Of a stretch of DNA of 64,000 nucleotides, positions 38,500 through 50,094 are shown piece after piece. The position numbers and the translations under genes are program-made. The stretch is from Epiperipatus broadwayi. Lineage: Eukaryota > Onychophora > Udeonychophora > Euonychophora > Peripatidae. Positions within the stretch are counted from its first letter, which is position 1. Every line of letters starts with the position of its first letter. Under the pieces are notes generated by a model. The model did no database searches. It saw nothing but the letters and a program-made list of their open reading frames with translations, and was not told the DNA's origin. The stretch covers positions 394,674 through 458,673 of the forward strand of contig JAQFVV010006697.1 in the NCBI GenBank assembly GCA_028023455.1, written 5' to 3'.

Positions 38500-39925
38500 T
38501 GTCAAATCCCTGTTAGTTTTAAAGAAAGAAACCTCAAGAAAACTAATTTATTTACCATTCTCCATTTTTAAAGTGAATTTTATTAGGAGGTGTGCATTAC
38601 AAAGGCATTCGAATTTTCTTCATCATGTGGCCAATAGCAGAAATATTATCAATGTATCTTAGCTAGATATATAGCTCATACAATACTGACTCTAGAGCTT
38701 ATGTTTCAAATTCTTACGTGAATAAATTGACAAAAACTATGGAGATGAAAGATCCATTTAAGATTCAAATTACTGGATTATAGTTTTGATTACTGTAAGA
38801 CAAAATGGTTAGAAAGTCAATGTTTAGCTGGCATAGTGATGTGATTGTATAAATTGTAATTTTAGAAGCTGTATTTAATGCCATGTCAATTAATATGTTA
38901 TTAAATAGTGAAGCAACATTAAGGCTAATAAGAATATGATTTAAAATGATTTTCAAATTACTTCTATAGAGGTAATGTGAGGGTTGTTTGTATAGATGCT
39001 TGCATAGTAGAAATAATTCTTTGTGTTTGACTTGATTTACCATCAATCTTGATAGAGGTGAGCATAATGCAATCACAATAGGATGGATTAAAACTTCTAT
39101 TTTATGTACTTTAGTAAACCATAGAATTTAGGCGTTTAGAAGATTTTTTCTTATGATAATTGTATATTTTATATCATCATCAATTGAACATTTGTTAATA
39201 AGAACTTTAATTGTTTTTCAAGATAAGTAATATGATGTTTTTTTGTTTTAAGATAAACTTTATTATTTAACGGCTTTATGATTTTATTATTATAGTTATC
39301 TTGTTTAGAGTGGCAGTGGCATTTCTCTTTTTTTGCATGAACTACAGAGTTTAATTTGTAACGTTTAGTGTTAAACATCTAAAACCAGTTTTTAAATTGG
39401 AAGTGAAAAGTTGCAAACATTGATTTTATATTTGCCTATTAGTTAGTAGGGTTAAATTCTGAAATGTTTTTTTTTTAAGGAAAAGTAGCTCGTCATAAAG
39501 AATTTATTTTATTATTATGATATAATTATCCAATGTTAATCTTTTCATAAATTAATGAAATACTCCAAAAACTTGAGTTGAGTAGAGCCACTATCAAAAG
39601 TTATAAAAATAAATATAGTATAACTTAATAGCAGTAAGCGAGCTTCGACGAATTCTTTCTAGAATCATAGTGAAGAAGAAATGAACGATTAACCAGATGA
39701 CTATATAAAGGTTAAAAAGTAAGCAAAGTATGGCAGAGAGAAATGTAAATTTATAAATGTTAGATGTTCCATGTTTTTAATAAAAGAATATACTCCTTTT
39801 TGTTGATTGAATGTGGGTTTGTTGCAATAACTTATGCCTCGTGGAATATTCTTTTTCGATCATTCCTCTCTGTGTAAATGGTGTCGACATTAGAGGAAAA
39901 AAGATGTTTTCTTGTAGCAAGCTAC
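38497..39925. other. Gene-free stretch
   Basis: AT-rich; open frames on either strand are short and without recognisable motifs. Confidence 0.5.
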
Positions 39926-39929
39926 TCCA

Positions 39930-40010
39930 CAATGTGGAATCAAACTCTGGTCTCATGCATGGCAGGTAGGGATATTTACCATTTATTGATATAAAAGGGC
40001 TTTATGGATC
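39930..40010 (-). repeat. tRNA-derived SINE-like relic
   Basis: On the minus strand, CTACCTGCCATGCATGAGACC followed by GAGTTTGATTCC looks like the anticodon arm and T arm (B box) of a glycine-type tRNA with loop CTGCCAT. The D arm and A box are badly worn. It is not an intact tRNA gene. Confidence 0.4.
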
Positions 40011-40641
40011 GGTGGCTAGAGACATTTCTGTTGCATGCATTCAAGAAATCTCGCAGCAAAATAACTACAACCAGCATAGGAAAGATTTTATTCTTCAGGT
40101 GTTGAGGTGGATTTTCTCCATGACTTGATTACTTCAGAAAATTTCACTAGCTCATTAAATTAATTAGAGCATAGCCATACAAATTAATACAAAATCCATA
40201 TACCTTTTTTTTAAATAAAATACCTTCCGTTCTCTACGGCACTGTCATTCTAATAACTTAATTTTTTTTTTTGAGCTCCCAAGTCAGTTAATCAGCAGTT
40301 CTAGCTTTCTTAATTTCTCTGGAATGCTTTTAATATATTTTTTTTTAATTTTTTGTCCGATTTCTTGGAATTTAGAGAAGCTAAGTACTATAACAAATAA
40401 CAAGAAATTGCCGAGAGGCATTTATAGCAAAATTTTTTCGTTATCCTCATTAAAATAAGACATATGATAAGACTCAAATGTACATTTAAAACAAGTAATA
40501 AAAAATAATATATTTGTGTATAACTGTATCTCTCAATTACTAGTTTTTATAACAACATATTTCCAAATATGTTTTAAACAACATTTTATATATCTTTTTT
40601 CTTTTTCTTTTAAAAAAAGTTTAAAACCTATTTCTCTCTTT

Positions 40642-40642
40642 A

Positions 40643-40682
<40 letters not shown>
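40642..40682. repeat. (CA)n(TA)n microsatellite at the 3' end of the RTE LINE
   Basis: A CA run passes into a TA run directly at the 3' terminus of the minus-strand LINE. Confidence 0.95.
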
Positions 40683-40689
40683 CATTATC

Positions 40690-42175
40690 AACCATTATCA
40701 ATCCACTGCAGGATGAAGGTCTCTCCAAGTTTAATCCATCTTCTCTGATCTTTAGCTTCTCTTCTCCACATCACCTCTGCACACTTTCTTATTTCATCCA
40801 TCCATCTCACATGTGGTCTCTTTCTGAGTCCTTTACAATATCTTGGAATCCAGTTTAAAATTTCAATTGTCCGTCTATTATCACCTCTCCTAGCAATATG
40901 TCCAGCCCAACTACACTTCAATCTTTTAATTATTTCAATGAGGTCAGTAACACCTGTTTGTTCTCTTACCCATACATTTCGTTTTAGATCTCTTCTTGTT
41001 ATTCCCAACATACACCTCTCCATACTTTTTTGAGTGGTCTGAAGTCTCTGTATTGCTCTTCTATTGAGTGTCCAAGTCTCAGATCCATAAGTAAGAACTG
41101 GTAAAACACATTTGTTAAAAACCTTCCTTTTCAAACACATAGGCATATTTCCTTTTAATATCAAGTTATTTCTACCAAAAGCACTCCAACCAAGTTTAAT
41201 TCTATGATTAATTTTCTCCATTATATTTCCATCTGTATTAATAATCTGACCAAGGTATTTGTAACTGTTAACTTTTTCTAATTCATCATAATCAATCTTT
41301 ATTTTCATATTTTGAGCAAATCGATTAAACATTAGTTTAGTCTTTTTAACATTTATCTTTAGTCCTACTTTCCTACTTTCATCTGATAACTCCTGCAACA
41401 TTTCCTGCTGCTCTGAAGCATTATTTGCCAAAACAACTACATCATCTGTGAAATCTAAATGACTTAAATAATCTCCATTTACTTTCACTCCTTTAGTTTT
41501 CCATTTTAATCCACAAAATACTTCTTGCAGCACTGCTGTAAAAAGTTTTGGAGATATGGAGTCACCTTGTCTTACACCTTTCTCAATGTTGATTTTCCCA
41601 GTATCATTATGTAATCTAATTGTTGCTGTTGCATTTTTATAAATATTCTTTAAAATATGAAAATATCCTGGATCTATACCTTTATGATCCAATGCTTTAA
41701 TCACTGAAGAAATGTTTATAGAATCAAATGCCTTTTCATAATCTACAAATCCAAAACATAATGACAACTCATATTCATTTGTCCTTTCTATAACTTCTCT
41801 CAGTACCTGAATGTGATCCACTGTACTAAAAAAACTTTTAAATCCAGCTTGTTCTCTTGGTTGGTGGAAATCCAATGTTCTCTGTAGATGAGTTGTAATT
41901 ATCTTGGTAAAAAAATTATATAAAACTGATAAAAGGCTGATAGGTCTGTAATTTCTAATATCTTCTTTATCACCTTTTTAAAATATTAATATTATTACTG
42001 GATTCTTCCAATCATCCGGTACATCTTTATCATTTAGACATTTGGTATATAACTTTGCTAAAAAAAATTCTGTTTCTTCACCTGCTTCTTTTAATATATC
42101 AATTATAATTCCATCATTATCTGGAACCTTTCCTTTCTTCATACATTTAATTGCATTTCTCACTTCTTCATTTAA
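40690..42175 (-). pseudogene. RTE reverse transcriptase and C-terminal domain
   Basis: It starts with MRNAIKCMKKGKVPDNDGI (the usual KxPGxDGI region, here PDNDG). A frameshift near 41980 leads into KKGDKEDIRNYRPISLLSVL, and the frame is then open to the end. RT landmarks in order are REQAGFKSFFSTVDHI, FVDYEKAFDSI, GVRQGDSISPKLF and LDFTDDVVVLA. The last is the catalytic box, with the FADD Ala changed to Thr and both Asp kept. The C-terminal part has LTYGSETWTL, WAGHIARRGDNR and RWMDEIRKC and ends in LQWIDNG. The final ~400 codons are uninterrupted. It would copy its RNA by target-primed reverse transcription if intact. Confidence 0.93.
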
Positions 42176-42779
42176 ATTCTGGGCAATTCAGAAGATGTAA
42201 TAGATATAGGAGGTACTTGATCTCTATTACTATATAATTCTTGATAAAAATTTTCTACCAATTTCATGATGTCATCTCTCTTTTTAGTAATAATTCCATC
42301 TTTTTTCCTTATTGCAGATATAAATTTCCTACCAATACCAAAATGATGTTTTACATTCTTAAGACTTTTATTTTCTTCTACAGCTTTTCTTGCTAGTTCA
42401 CAGTTAGTTATACTTTCTTATATTATTTTCAACTCTTTTCTGCACCATTTTACAAAATTCGAGATATTCAATTCTTTTTAGTGCATCATTTTTGTATATC
42501 TTCATATTTCTTCATAAATTCTCTAGTTTCATAGAAATTTTATTGGTCACTCAATGCTTTTTTCTATCAGCTATCTTTGTTGCAGTTTTTAAAAGTGTAT
42601 CAGTTATTTTCATATTAATTTCATTCAAATCTGAATCATGTTCAAAATTTACTAATACTTGAAATAGATTTGTAAGTTCTAATTTAAATTCATTAGAATG
42701 TTTCTGAAGAGTAGGAATATCAACTGTAAATATTGTTTTTCTTAACAATTTTTGTCTTTCTAGTTTTACAGTAACATGT

Positions 42780-43535
42780 ATCTTGCACCTTACTAATCGA
42801 TGATCACTTCCTGTGTTAAATCTATTAAGAACATTACAATCTTGAAATATGTATTTTCTGTTAATCAAAATATAATCCAATTCTGCTGTACCTTCATTTG
42901 GATGCTTCCATGTCCATTTTCTTTTAACATTTTTCTCAAAAAAAAGCTATTCATAATATAAAGTTTTTCTTTTTCTGCAAACTCCACAAGTCTATGTCCT
43001 CTCTCATTTCTATTACCATAACCAAAATTACCTACAGCACTTTCATCTTTCATTTGTTTACCAATTCTAGCATAAAAGTCTCCCATAACAATTTTAAAAT
43101 GTTCTTTACTCTGATCAAAAGCCTTTTGTACATTCATATAAAAATCTTCTACTACTTCATCACTATGAGAACTTGTTGGGGCATAAACCTGAATTATCTG
43201 CATTTGGTATCTGCTATTAAGTTGTATAACTAATCTTGCCACTCTGTCTGATACACCATCAATCTCCATAATATTGTTCTTCCACTTTTTATTTATAATG
43301 TATCCTACTCCACTTGTATTTCCAATATTTGTGCCTTTATAATAGAATATATGTCCACTTTTTAAATCAATTGTCTCTTCACCTTTTCTTCTAACTACAC
43401 AAAGTCCAACAATATCCCATTTAATATAAGAGAGTTCTTCTTCTAATTCTTGGCAATCTTCCTTCACTTGAAAGTGATCTGCAGTTGTAAGTACCTAAAT
43501 AAAGAGTTGTCATCAAATGGCAGCCTGGGTCCACA
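42780..43535 (-). pseudogene. RTE apurinic-like endonuclease domain with altered active site
   Basis: It begins LGTYNCRSL, then a frameshift leads into ELEEELSYIKWDIVGLCVVR. The block normally reads GLxEVR; the catalytic Glu is Val here. VYAPTSSHSDEVVEDFY follows, then GDFYARIGK, where the usual GDFNA Asn is Tyr. An 8-T run near 42938-42945 (reverse strand) causes another shift before KWTWKHPNEGTAELDYILI and GSDHRLVRC, which keeps the SDH motif. Two lost catalytic residues and the shifts make target nicking impossible for this copy. Confidence 0.88.
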
Positions 43536-43964
43536 ATCAGAGGATTCTTAGCACCCTCCGCCTTTGGCAACCAACCGCTGCCTTGGTTGGTGACTTTACA
43601 GCCTTCTGGGAATAAGGGCCATGCTTTATTTTTGTCTGTCATAATTGTATATATGTATTGGAAAATATTTATCATTTACACAAACATTCATTCTGCCTTA
43701 TCAGGCACTGAGAAGAAAGACCATGGTGTTTCTTGATCTTAAACTCAGAGGTAAAAAGCCAATAAACTCACCATGCTGGCTAATGCGTGTTGGTGAGCAG
43801 CCCATCCATGTTTGTATACTATATGAATAAACACATAGTAATAACAGCTGCAATGACAAGAACGTATGGAGTGGACGTTAGGAATTTGCCCTGCTCGGTT
43901 CCTTTAAGGCCTCCAAGAGGAATCAAAGGGTCTCCTTTCAGTTAATAGCAAACTCCTTTCTGCA

Positions 43965-43969
<5 letters not shown>

Positions 43970-43998
<29 letters not shown>
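43970..43998. repeat. (TA)n microsatellite at the 5' end of the RTE LINE
   Basis: A pure TA run between the LINE 5' end and the adapter-like 13-mer. Confidence 0.95.
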
Positions 43999-43999
<1 letters not shown>

Positions 44000-44001
<2 letters not shown>

Positions 44002-44012
44002 TCTTCCGATCT
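44000..44012 (+). other. Exact match to the 3' end of an Illumina adapter
   Basis: GCTCTTCCGATCT directly follows the TA microsatellite. It equals the last 13 bases of the standard Illumina adapter and is GC-rich against its background. It may be leftover adapter marking a bad join. Confidence 0.5.
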
Positions 44013-44221
44013 TATCACTCCTCATATATAATAATCAAATATATTGAAGCCAATTTATCTGAAATATGCTTATCCAGGGCAGTCAGTGAATACTATTTAA
44101 TTCCATTGGGTCTACTGTTATAAGCCCAATATGGCATTGCTTTATCTCTCTATGCCTGGATTGATAAACATCGAAACAATCCATCATGGATTTTTTTTTT
44201 ACTCCTCGATTTAAAACTCTA

Positions 44222-44312
44222 GTTCCAAGGCTTCCATTGGATATTCAAATTCTCAATTGTGTGCAAGGAAACTACTTTGAATTATGAGAACCAACCATTA
44301 GACCACTGTCCA
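44222..44312 (-). repeat. tRNA-derived SINE-like relic
   Basis: On the minus strand, CAGTGGTCTAATGGTTGG is a good tRNA A-box region (compare TGGTCTAGTGG in glutamate-type tRNAs). GAGAATTTGAATATCC sits at about B-box distance. The rest is worn; not an intact tRNA gene. Confidence 0.4.
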
Positions 44313-44879
44313 TATGAACTATAAAAATAAGTTATAAAGTTGACATTATCTAAATCTATATTTATATTCAGTTGTTTGTATTGTACTGCGAATGAATCGC
44401 ATTACATGTTTTTTTTTTTTTAAATATGATTAGGTTTAAGATTTTTAAAACAAAATTTTGCAAAAATAAAAATACTGCATTATATTTTTCTTTTAGAATA
44501 AAACTTTTTGGCAAGGGAGGAAGGGTTAAAATAGAACTAAAAAATAGATTTAAACTCTTTTTTTCTCTCTCTACTTAAAGAAAGACTTTTATAATGTATA
44601 AAATAAGCAAATGTGAAATCGGATTAAAACTTTAGTCTATAAAAAAAAAAAACATGTTTGTAAAACTTTAAAAAAATGTAATTAATTAATTTATAAGATT
44701 ACTGATTAAATTGTATTAGTTAAAAAAAAACTAAGCTATCTTATCAAGATCATTTTAGATGAATCTAAACTGATTAAGATTAAGGCAAATGTAAAAATCA
44801 ATTAATTAAAAAATGTAAAATTAATTAAAAGACAGATTCAAGCCAAGATAAAATAAAACACAGAGAGTTAGATATAAAT

Positions 44880-45260
44880 GTTACATTTTGGTTATTTTTC
44901 TTCAGTCTGGCTTGTGAAATGCAATCTGGTCTGCAATTTGTGGTCAAGTTATTCCAATCATCAATTTGTTATTAGTTCAGAATTCAGGTTCTTTCTAAAG
45001 AATGTAAATTTTTGGAAATTGTAAATGCAGTAATAAGCCAATCATTACTACTGCAGCCAGAATTAATGGAGAGGCCGCATAGCTGACAGGGCTTTATACC
45101 TCAAGCCCTCAGTGATAAACTTTTCTGCTATGGCAAGCTGCCACGTACCCTCTCTCATTATTTAACATAAATCTGGAAGAAAAGCCATGAAGCTATTCAT
45201 GGAGGAACAAAAGGCCAACTGCTTAGAAAGCAAAACCATTGGACAATACACACAAATTAA
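44880..45260. other. Candidate conserved non-coding element
   Basis: The core (about 45050-45240) has balanced composition and no simple repeats, unlike its surroundings. It carries TTAATGGAG, GGGCTTTATACC, CAGTGATAAAC, CCACGTAC and CTCATTATTTAACATAAAT, words resembling homeodomain, GATA/forkhead and E-box-type sites. No open frame or transposon explains it. It looks like a developmental enhancer, but conservation has not been tested. Confidence 0.35.
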
Positions 45261-45584
45261 GACCTGGCTAAATATACATTTAAATAGCTGTGTACACTAT
45301 TAATTTTAAATGAAATGAACTTTAAATAATGGACTATTATTACTATAGCCTAAAGTAATTATTTAAAATTTTCTATATAAAAAATTATTATTATTTTATA
45401 TTGTATTAAATATATGTCTGCATAAATAATTAAATACTAATGTTTGCTTCAATTGTTATTTTGTTTATTTTCTTTTTCTCTCCTGTCACTGCATTACCAG
45501 TACATTAATGTAGAATTATGTTATGTGATAAGTAAATTTTCTGGAATCTGAGAAAGAGTGTAAACTAGTCATGGAATATTTCAA

Positions 45585-45707
45585 GTGCTGGATTGTGGGT
45601 CTGTCATCCAAAGCATACTGATTATATAACTTATGATTGGCTAGCACCTGAGGTTGATCCTCAAAAGAAATAAAATGCTTTGGATGGCAGAGGTTTGAAT
45701 CTAGCAC
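45585..45707. repeat. Short inverted-repeat (foldback) element
   Basis: The left arm (45585-45616) and right arm (45675-45707) share GTGCT-GATT and CCATCCAAAGCAT as inverted copies, about 32 bp with several mismatches around a ~58-bp centre. It may be a small worn MITE. Confidence 0.5.
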
Positions 45708-45709
45708 TG

Positions 45710-47256
45710 CCTATTAACAAATATCATTTATTAATATAGATATAATAAGTACACACACAAAGAGATGTATAATTTTTTTAAATTTAAGAATGTATATGTG
45801 TGTGTGAAAATGAGATCCTATATATACGATATATTTATATATTGTAATAGTATAATTTATCTACATATGAAAAGATGCACTTGCCTTAAATGCTTGGCAG
45901 GAAAATGTAATGGAATGTCCATAACCACTAACCAATTAATTAACCAAGCTCACATGTGGAAATAGTATACCTCACAACCACCAATCAAATAATCAAGCCA
46001 CATATTGCCAGGCACTAAAAGTAATGGAACATTCAATTGCCCTAATGATTGATAGCAACAAATATAATAAAAAGCTTCAATTGGGATACCAAATGTAATA
46101 AAACATAGTGTACATATAAATAAAAATGAAATCACTTCAATAATTGTGAGTTAGCTAAAATGGATATTCTATTTCCACCATCATGTATCTCAGGTTTTCA
46201 TTAATTTTCATTCAAGTATAAATATAATAAAATGTAAATAATTCCAAGCAATGCTTATAAAATGCAATGAACTAGGTTATGATGCTTAACTTTATTTGAA
46301 TAAATTACTAATTTATAAAGTAATGGTTAATTAGTTATCTACACTACAAAAATATATCACACATAAGTGAATGTGCTTAATCACTACTTATATTGTTACT
46401 TTGGCTAGACATATGCAAAATAAATCTAGATGCTAAAGAGAATTGACTAAGGCATGTTAATTGGTTAGTTCTCAGGGTTAACTTAACTAACAATTTGATT
46501 ATTTACTAAATATAGATTGGAGCAAAGGGAATTTTGTTGGATCCAACCCATATTTACAAACAAGATTATATATGATTTAATGACCAAATTAATGATGGCT
46601 TATGTAAATAATTAACTAAATCACAATATTAACATTTAGTTAATGAATTTACCAAATTACCTAATAACTGCTTCACTAAAAAGAGAAAAAACATATATTA
46701 ATAAATTTTAAATGAAAACTCAGTTATTTTTTATATAAAATAAATGATACAAGCTTCATTCCAATATTGTGATTTGATATTCTGAAATAGCATAAATATA
46801 CATGTGGAAAATACAAAAACTGTTTTGCTTTTCAAATGTTCAATTTTTTTTTATATAAATCAAACCTAAAAAAAATTATTGATAATAAACATATTGAAGA
46901 TTTTATTTTGCATAGGAATTATAAAACTGTTGTAAAAATCAATCAATCAATCAATAAAAAAATTAATTAGTAGTAACTTGTTAAATTAATAATTTAGGTT
47001 ATAGATGTATTTCTTTAAAGCTGAATTGACATGCAAGATGATACAAAAGACAATGTAAAAAGCTCCTTCCCACTATGCTATAAGGATTTATTTACTCTAC
47101 TTATTTTGAATAACATCTTTTATTATGAACATCAACTACTTGGGTTTCTTATTAATATAAGGCTTATATTCTAGCCTGCAAAGCTCAATATTTATTTAAT
47201 AATTTATCAACTCAAGGTTTTACTAAATGCCTAGCACAATATATATATATATAAAA
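45710..47256. other. Gene-free stretch
   Basis: AT-rich. Near 45895-46030 a loosely repeated sequence (GGCAGGAAAATGTAATGGAA and CCAGGCACTAAAAGTAATGG) suggests an old tandem pair. No gene seen. Confidence 0.45.
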
Positions 47257-49120
47257 TGGTCAGAATGAATGGAATCTGCAGTCTACCATATCTGCACTAC
47301 AGAGCACCACTAGGCTACTTGAAACTAGAAAATTTATAGAGTAGGCAGATACGTGCTGTTAAGATCCAATTTTTATATATATATATTATTCTGACCATCA
47401 GCCCAAGTCACTAGCTCAGTGAGACACAGAGATTTATAAAATAATCCTTATCTAAAAATATTTTCAATATTAAAAAAAATAATAGAAGCCACTGCAAGTA
47501 GTAACACACACAAACATTTATTTAAACATATATATGATTTAAAATTATTTTAATATCACTTTTACTTTAAAATTTAACTTACATTTTAACTTGTTTTTTT
47601 GGAATTTAATTTATGTTTTAACTTTTATAAGTTCGCACAGATGAGTTTAATATTTTATTAGAGTGTTGAGTAAGAATAGACTACATAGATTGCATTTGAA
47701 AAGAAAATATTCTATCCCTGATTTAACCTTAGGCCAAAAGTTCATAGTCAAACTAACGCCAATCTATCTGATATATTGATGTATCCAATGCAGTATGAAT
47801 ATGACAGCACCAATACCATACTGTCAAGAATGTACACCTGAAGAGCATGGTTATAGAAGACATTGACTCTTGTCCAGACAGGAATAATACATCTGTCTGA
47901 TGAGAAGAGCAATAAAAAAAACTCCATAGAAATGGACTGCATTTTCCATCTTACTATCCCATTCCATAGGTAAAAATGGGGTGTACAGAATATAATGCTA
48001 TCCTGCATGTAGTGGACCTCATACTACATTTACTAATTACACCAATATATCCTATCCATTGACCCAATTTAACTAGGAGACAAATAACCTAAGATTACTT
48101 TTCCTTAAACTAACATAACTTTACGAATCTATGCAGCCATTCATGCCTGACTTATATTTAACATTTATTAAGTTTATTTTAAAAGAAAAAAAATCATATT
48201 AAAAACTTAAAAAAACAGAAACAATAAATTAATGGAAATGATTTAACAAATAAATAATACATTCAATAAAAATAATTAATAAATAATTTAGTTTGCTCAG
48301 ATAGGAAATACTATTGCCATAATTTAATTACTGGGAAAGTTTTATATTTAATGTTCATGGATTTTCTAAAGTTCTTACGGTTTTAAAAGGTCCATATTTT
48401 GTAATTGCTTGTAATTTTGAATGTGACTTCCCACAAAGTCATCAGGAGATCGGTGTGCAGTTAGCTGTTGGTCCTTTATTGTAGTTGGTATTTAATTGCC
48501 GGGCCCAGATGTTCTATAGTCTGCAATATGGGAAAACGATGTTTCATTTTTTTAGAACAACTGAAGGAATTGAAAGTGCATCTTTCAATCCCTTCTCCTC
48601 CAACTCTCTCCAACTTAACACATATCACCTCTCCCAATCACACATCTTTCCTTTTATAATTAACTTTCAGATCTAGTGTGCATTATATCATGACAATGAT
48701 GACTCTTTCATTGAGGTTTGTTTCCTGAGGGATTTCTTTTATTGGCTATTAGTTTCTATTGTTTTTTCTCTCCTATCTGACCTTTACTTATTACATTTTG
48801 CAATGCCCAAGGGCTAGCTTACTTTTAACTAATTAATATAATCATTTCCATTTTATACAATATAATTAATTAAATTAGTACATTCTTAAAGATATATTTT
48901 TATCTCTAAATCTTTTTAAGTTTTTGTTTTTAAAATACTTTTTTTTAATAAAGTTTTATATTAATAATTTTTAACTGTGCAATTTTATATATTAGAGTTT
49001 AGATGATTTTTAATTTTCAATTTTTAATTATTAAAAAAAAAGTTTTATTTGCAAAATTTATTTTTAATTTAATGTCTAATTTTTAAAATAAATAATGTAA
49101 TGGCGTGTGTACCCGTTACA
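47257..49120 (+). mobile_element. Long-terminal-repeat-like element A
   Basis: A 1864-bp unit starts TGGTCAGAATG and ends CCCGTTACA. It aligns end to end with element B once B's insertions are removed. It has no coding capacity, as expected for a solo LTR. The last ~25 bp form a hairpin (TGTAATGG ... CCCGTTACA). A clean target-site duplication is not seen. Confidence 0.7.
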
Positions 49121-49818
49121 TATCAGTAAACTTGCTAAAAAAAAAATAAACAAAAAAAAATTACTTAGGGTTAGTAATTACGGTACATGATTAACGAAAA
49201 TTTACAAAGACATTCGGTCAGTAATATACAAAAAAAAAATGTTGACCATCATTTTCCTATGAACCATCTATGTTTATGCTTCCTCCCCCTATGAATTCTA
49301 TTTTCTCTATATTTCATTTTTAGACCCACAGCATGACAAGCAAATTATTTATTTAGGAAAGTTGCCTTGAAGTGAATATGTTATAAAAGATAATGGGTTT
49401 ATATATGTATATTTGCAGCACAATTATATATACCACCAACTTATTTATGACTGATTGAAATGCTTAAATAGGGTTACACTGAAGTAAAATCTCAAAGGGC
49501 ACTCATCGTAAGATACCACATTTACCATCATAAACTTATGTGGCTGTGTGCACCTATACACATTAAAGCATAATATATATTAACAAAAAATACATATCAA
49601 TTGCAACCTTTTGACTTTTTCCTTTTGTTAAAAAAATTACCAAATTACAATTTAAAATTATTAATACGTTCTTGTGTTTAATATATGTGCTATTTCTTTC
49701 TGGCAGTGCTTTTATAAGATTTAAAGTATATGGTAGATAAAAATCTTTCATTAAAAAAATTTACTCAGGGTACTCATGGTTTATTAAACATTGGCTCATG
49801 TTGGATAGCCAATTATAA
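49121..49818. other. Gene-free spacer between elements A and B
   Basis: AT-rich with several A runs; nothing recognised. Confidence 0.5.
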
Positions 49819-50094
49819 TGGTTGGAATGAATGGATTCTGCAGTCTTACCATATCTGCACTACAGAGTGCCACTAGGCTACTTGAACCTAGAAAATTTAT
49901 AGAGTAGGCAGATACACACTGTTAAGATCAAATTTTTATATATATATATTTTATTCCAGCCATCAGCCCAAGTCACTAGCTCAGTGAGATGCAGAGATTT
50001 ATAAAATAATTCTTATCTAAAAATATTTTCAATATTAAAAAAAAAAAGAAGCCACCGCCAGTAATAACACACATAAACATTTATTTAAACATAT

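Larger units (their letters stand above)
40683..43970 (-). mobile_element. Nearly full-length RTE-type non-LTR retrotransposon, inactive
   Basis: About 3.29 kb, the normal size for RTE elements. Minus-strand order: a 5' leader (43970 to about 43530), an APE-like endonuclease, a linker, a reverse transcriptase, the RTE C-terminal domain, then a very short 3' tail ending near GATAATGGTTGATAATGA. Both ends meet TA microsatellites. At least three frameshifts and several stops make it dead. The 3'-terminal fragments at 13.8-15.4 kb and the 79-bp 5' fragment at 22362 belong to the same or a sister family. Confidence 0.92.
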
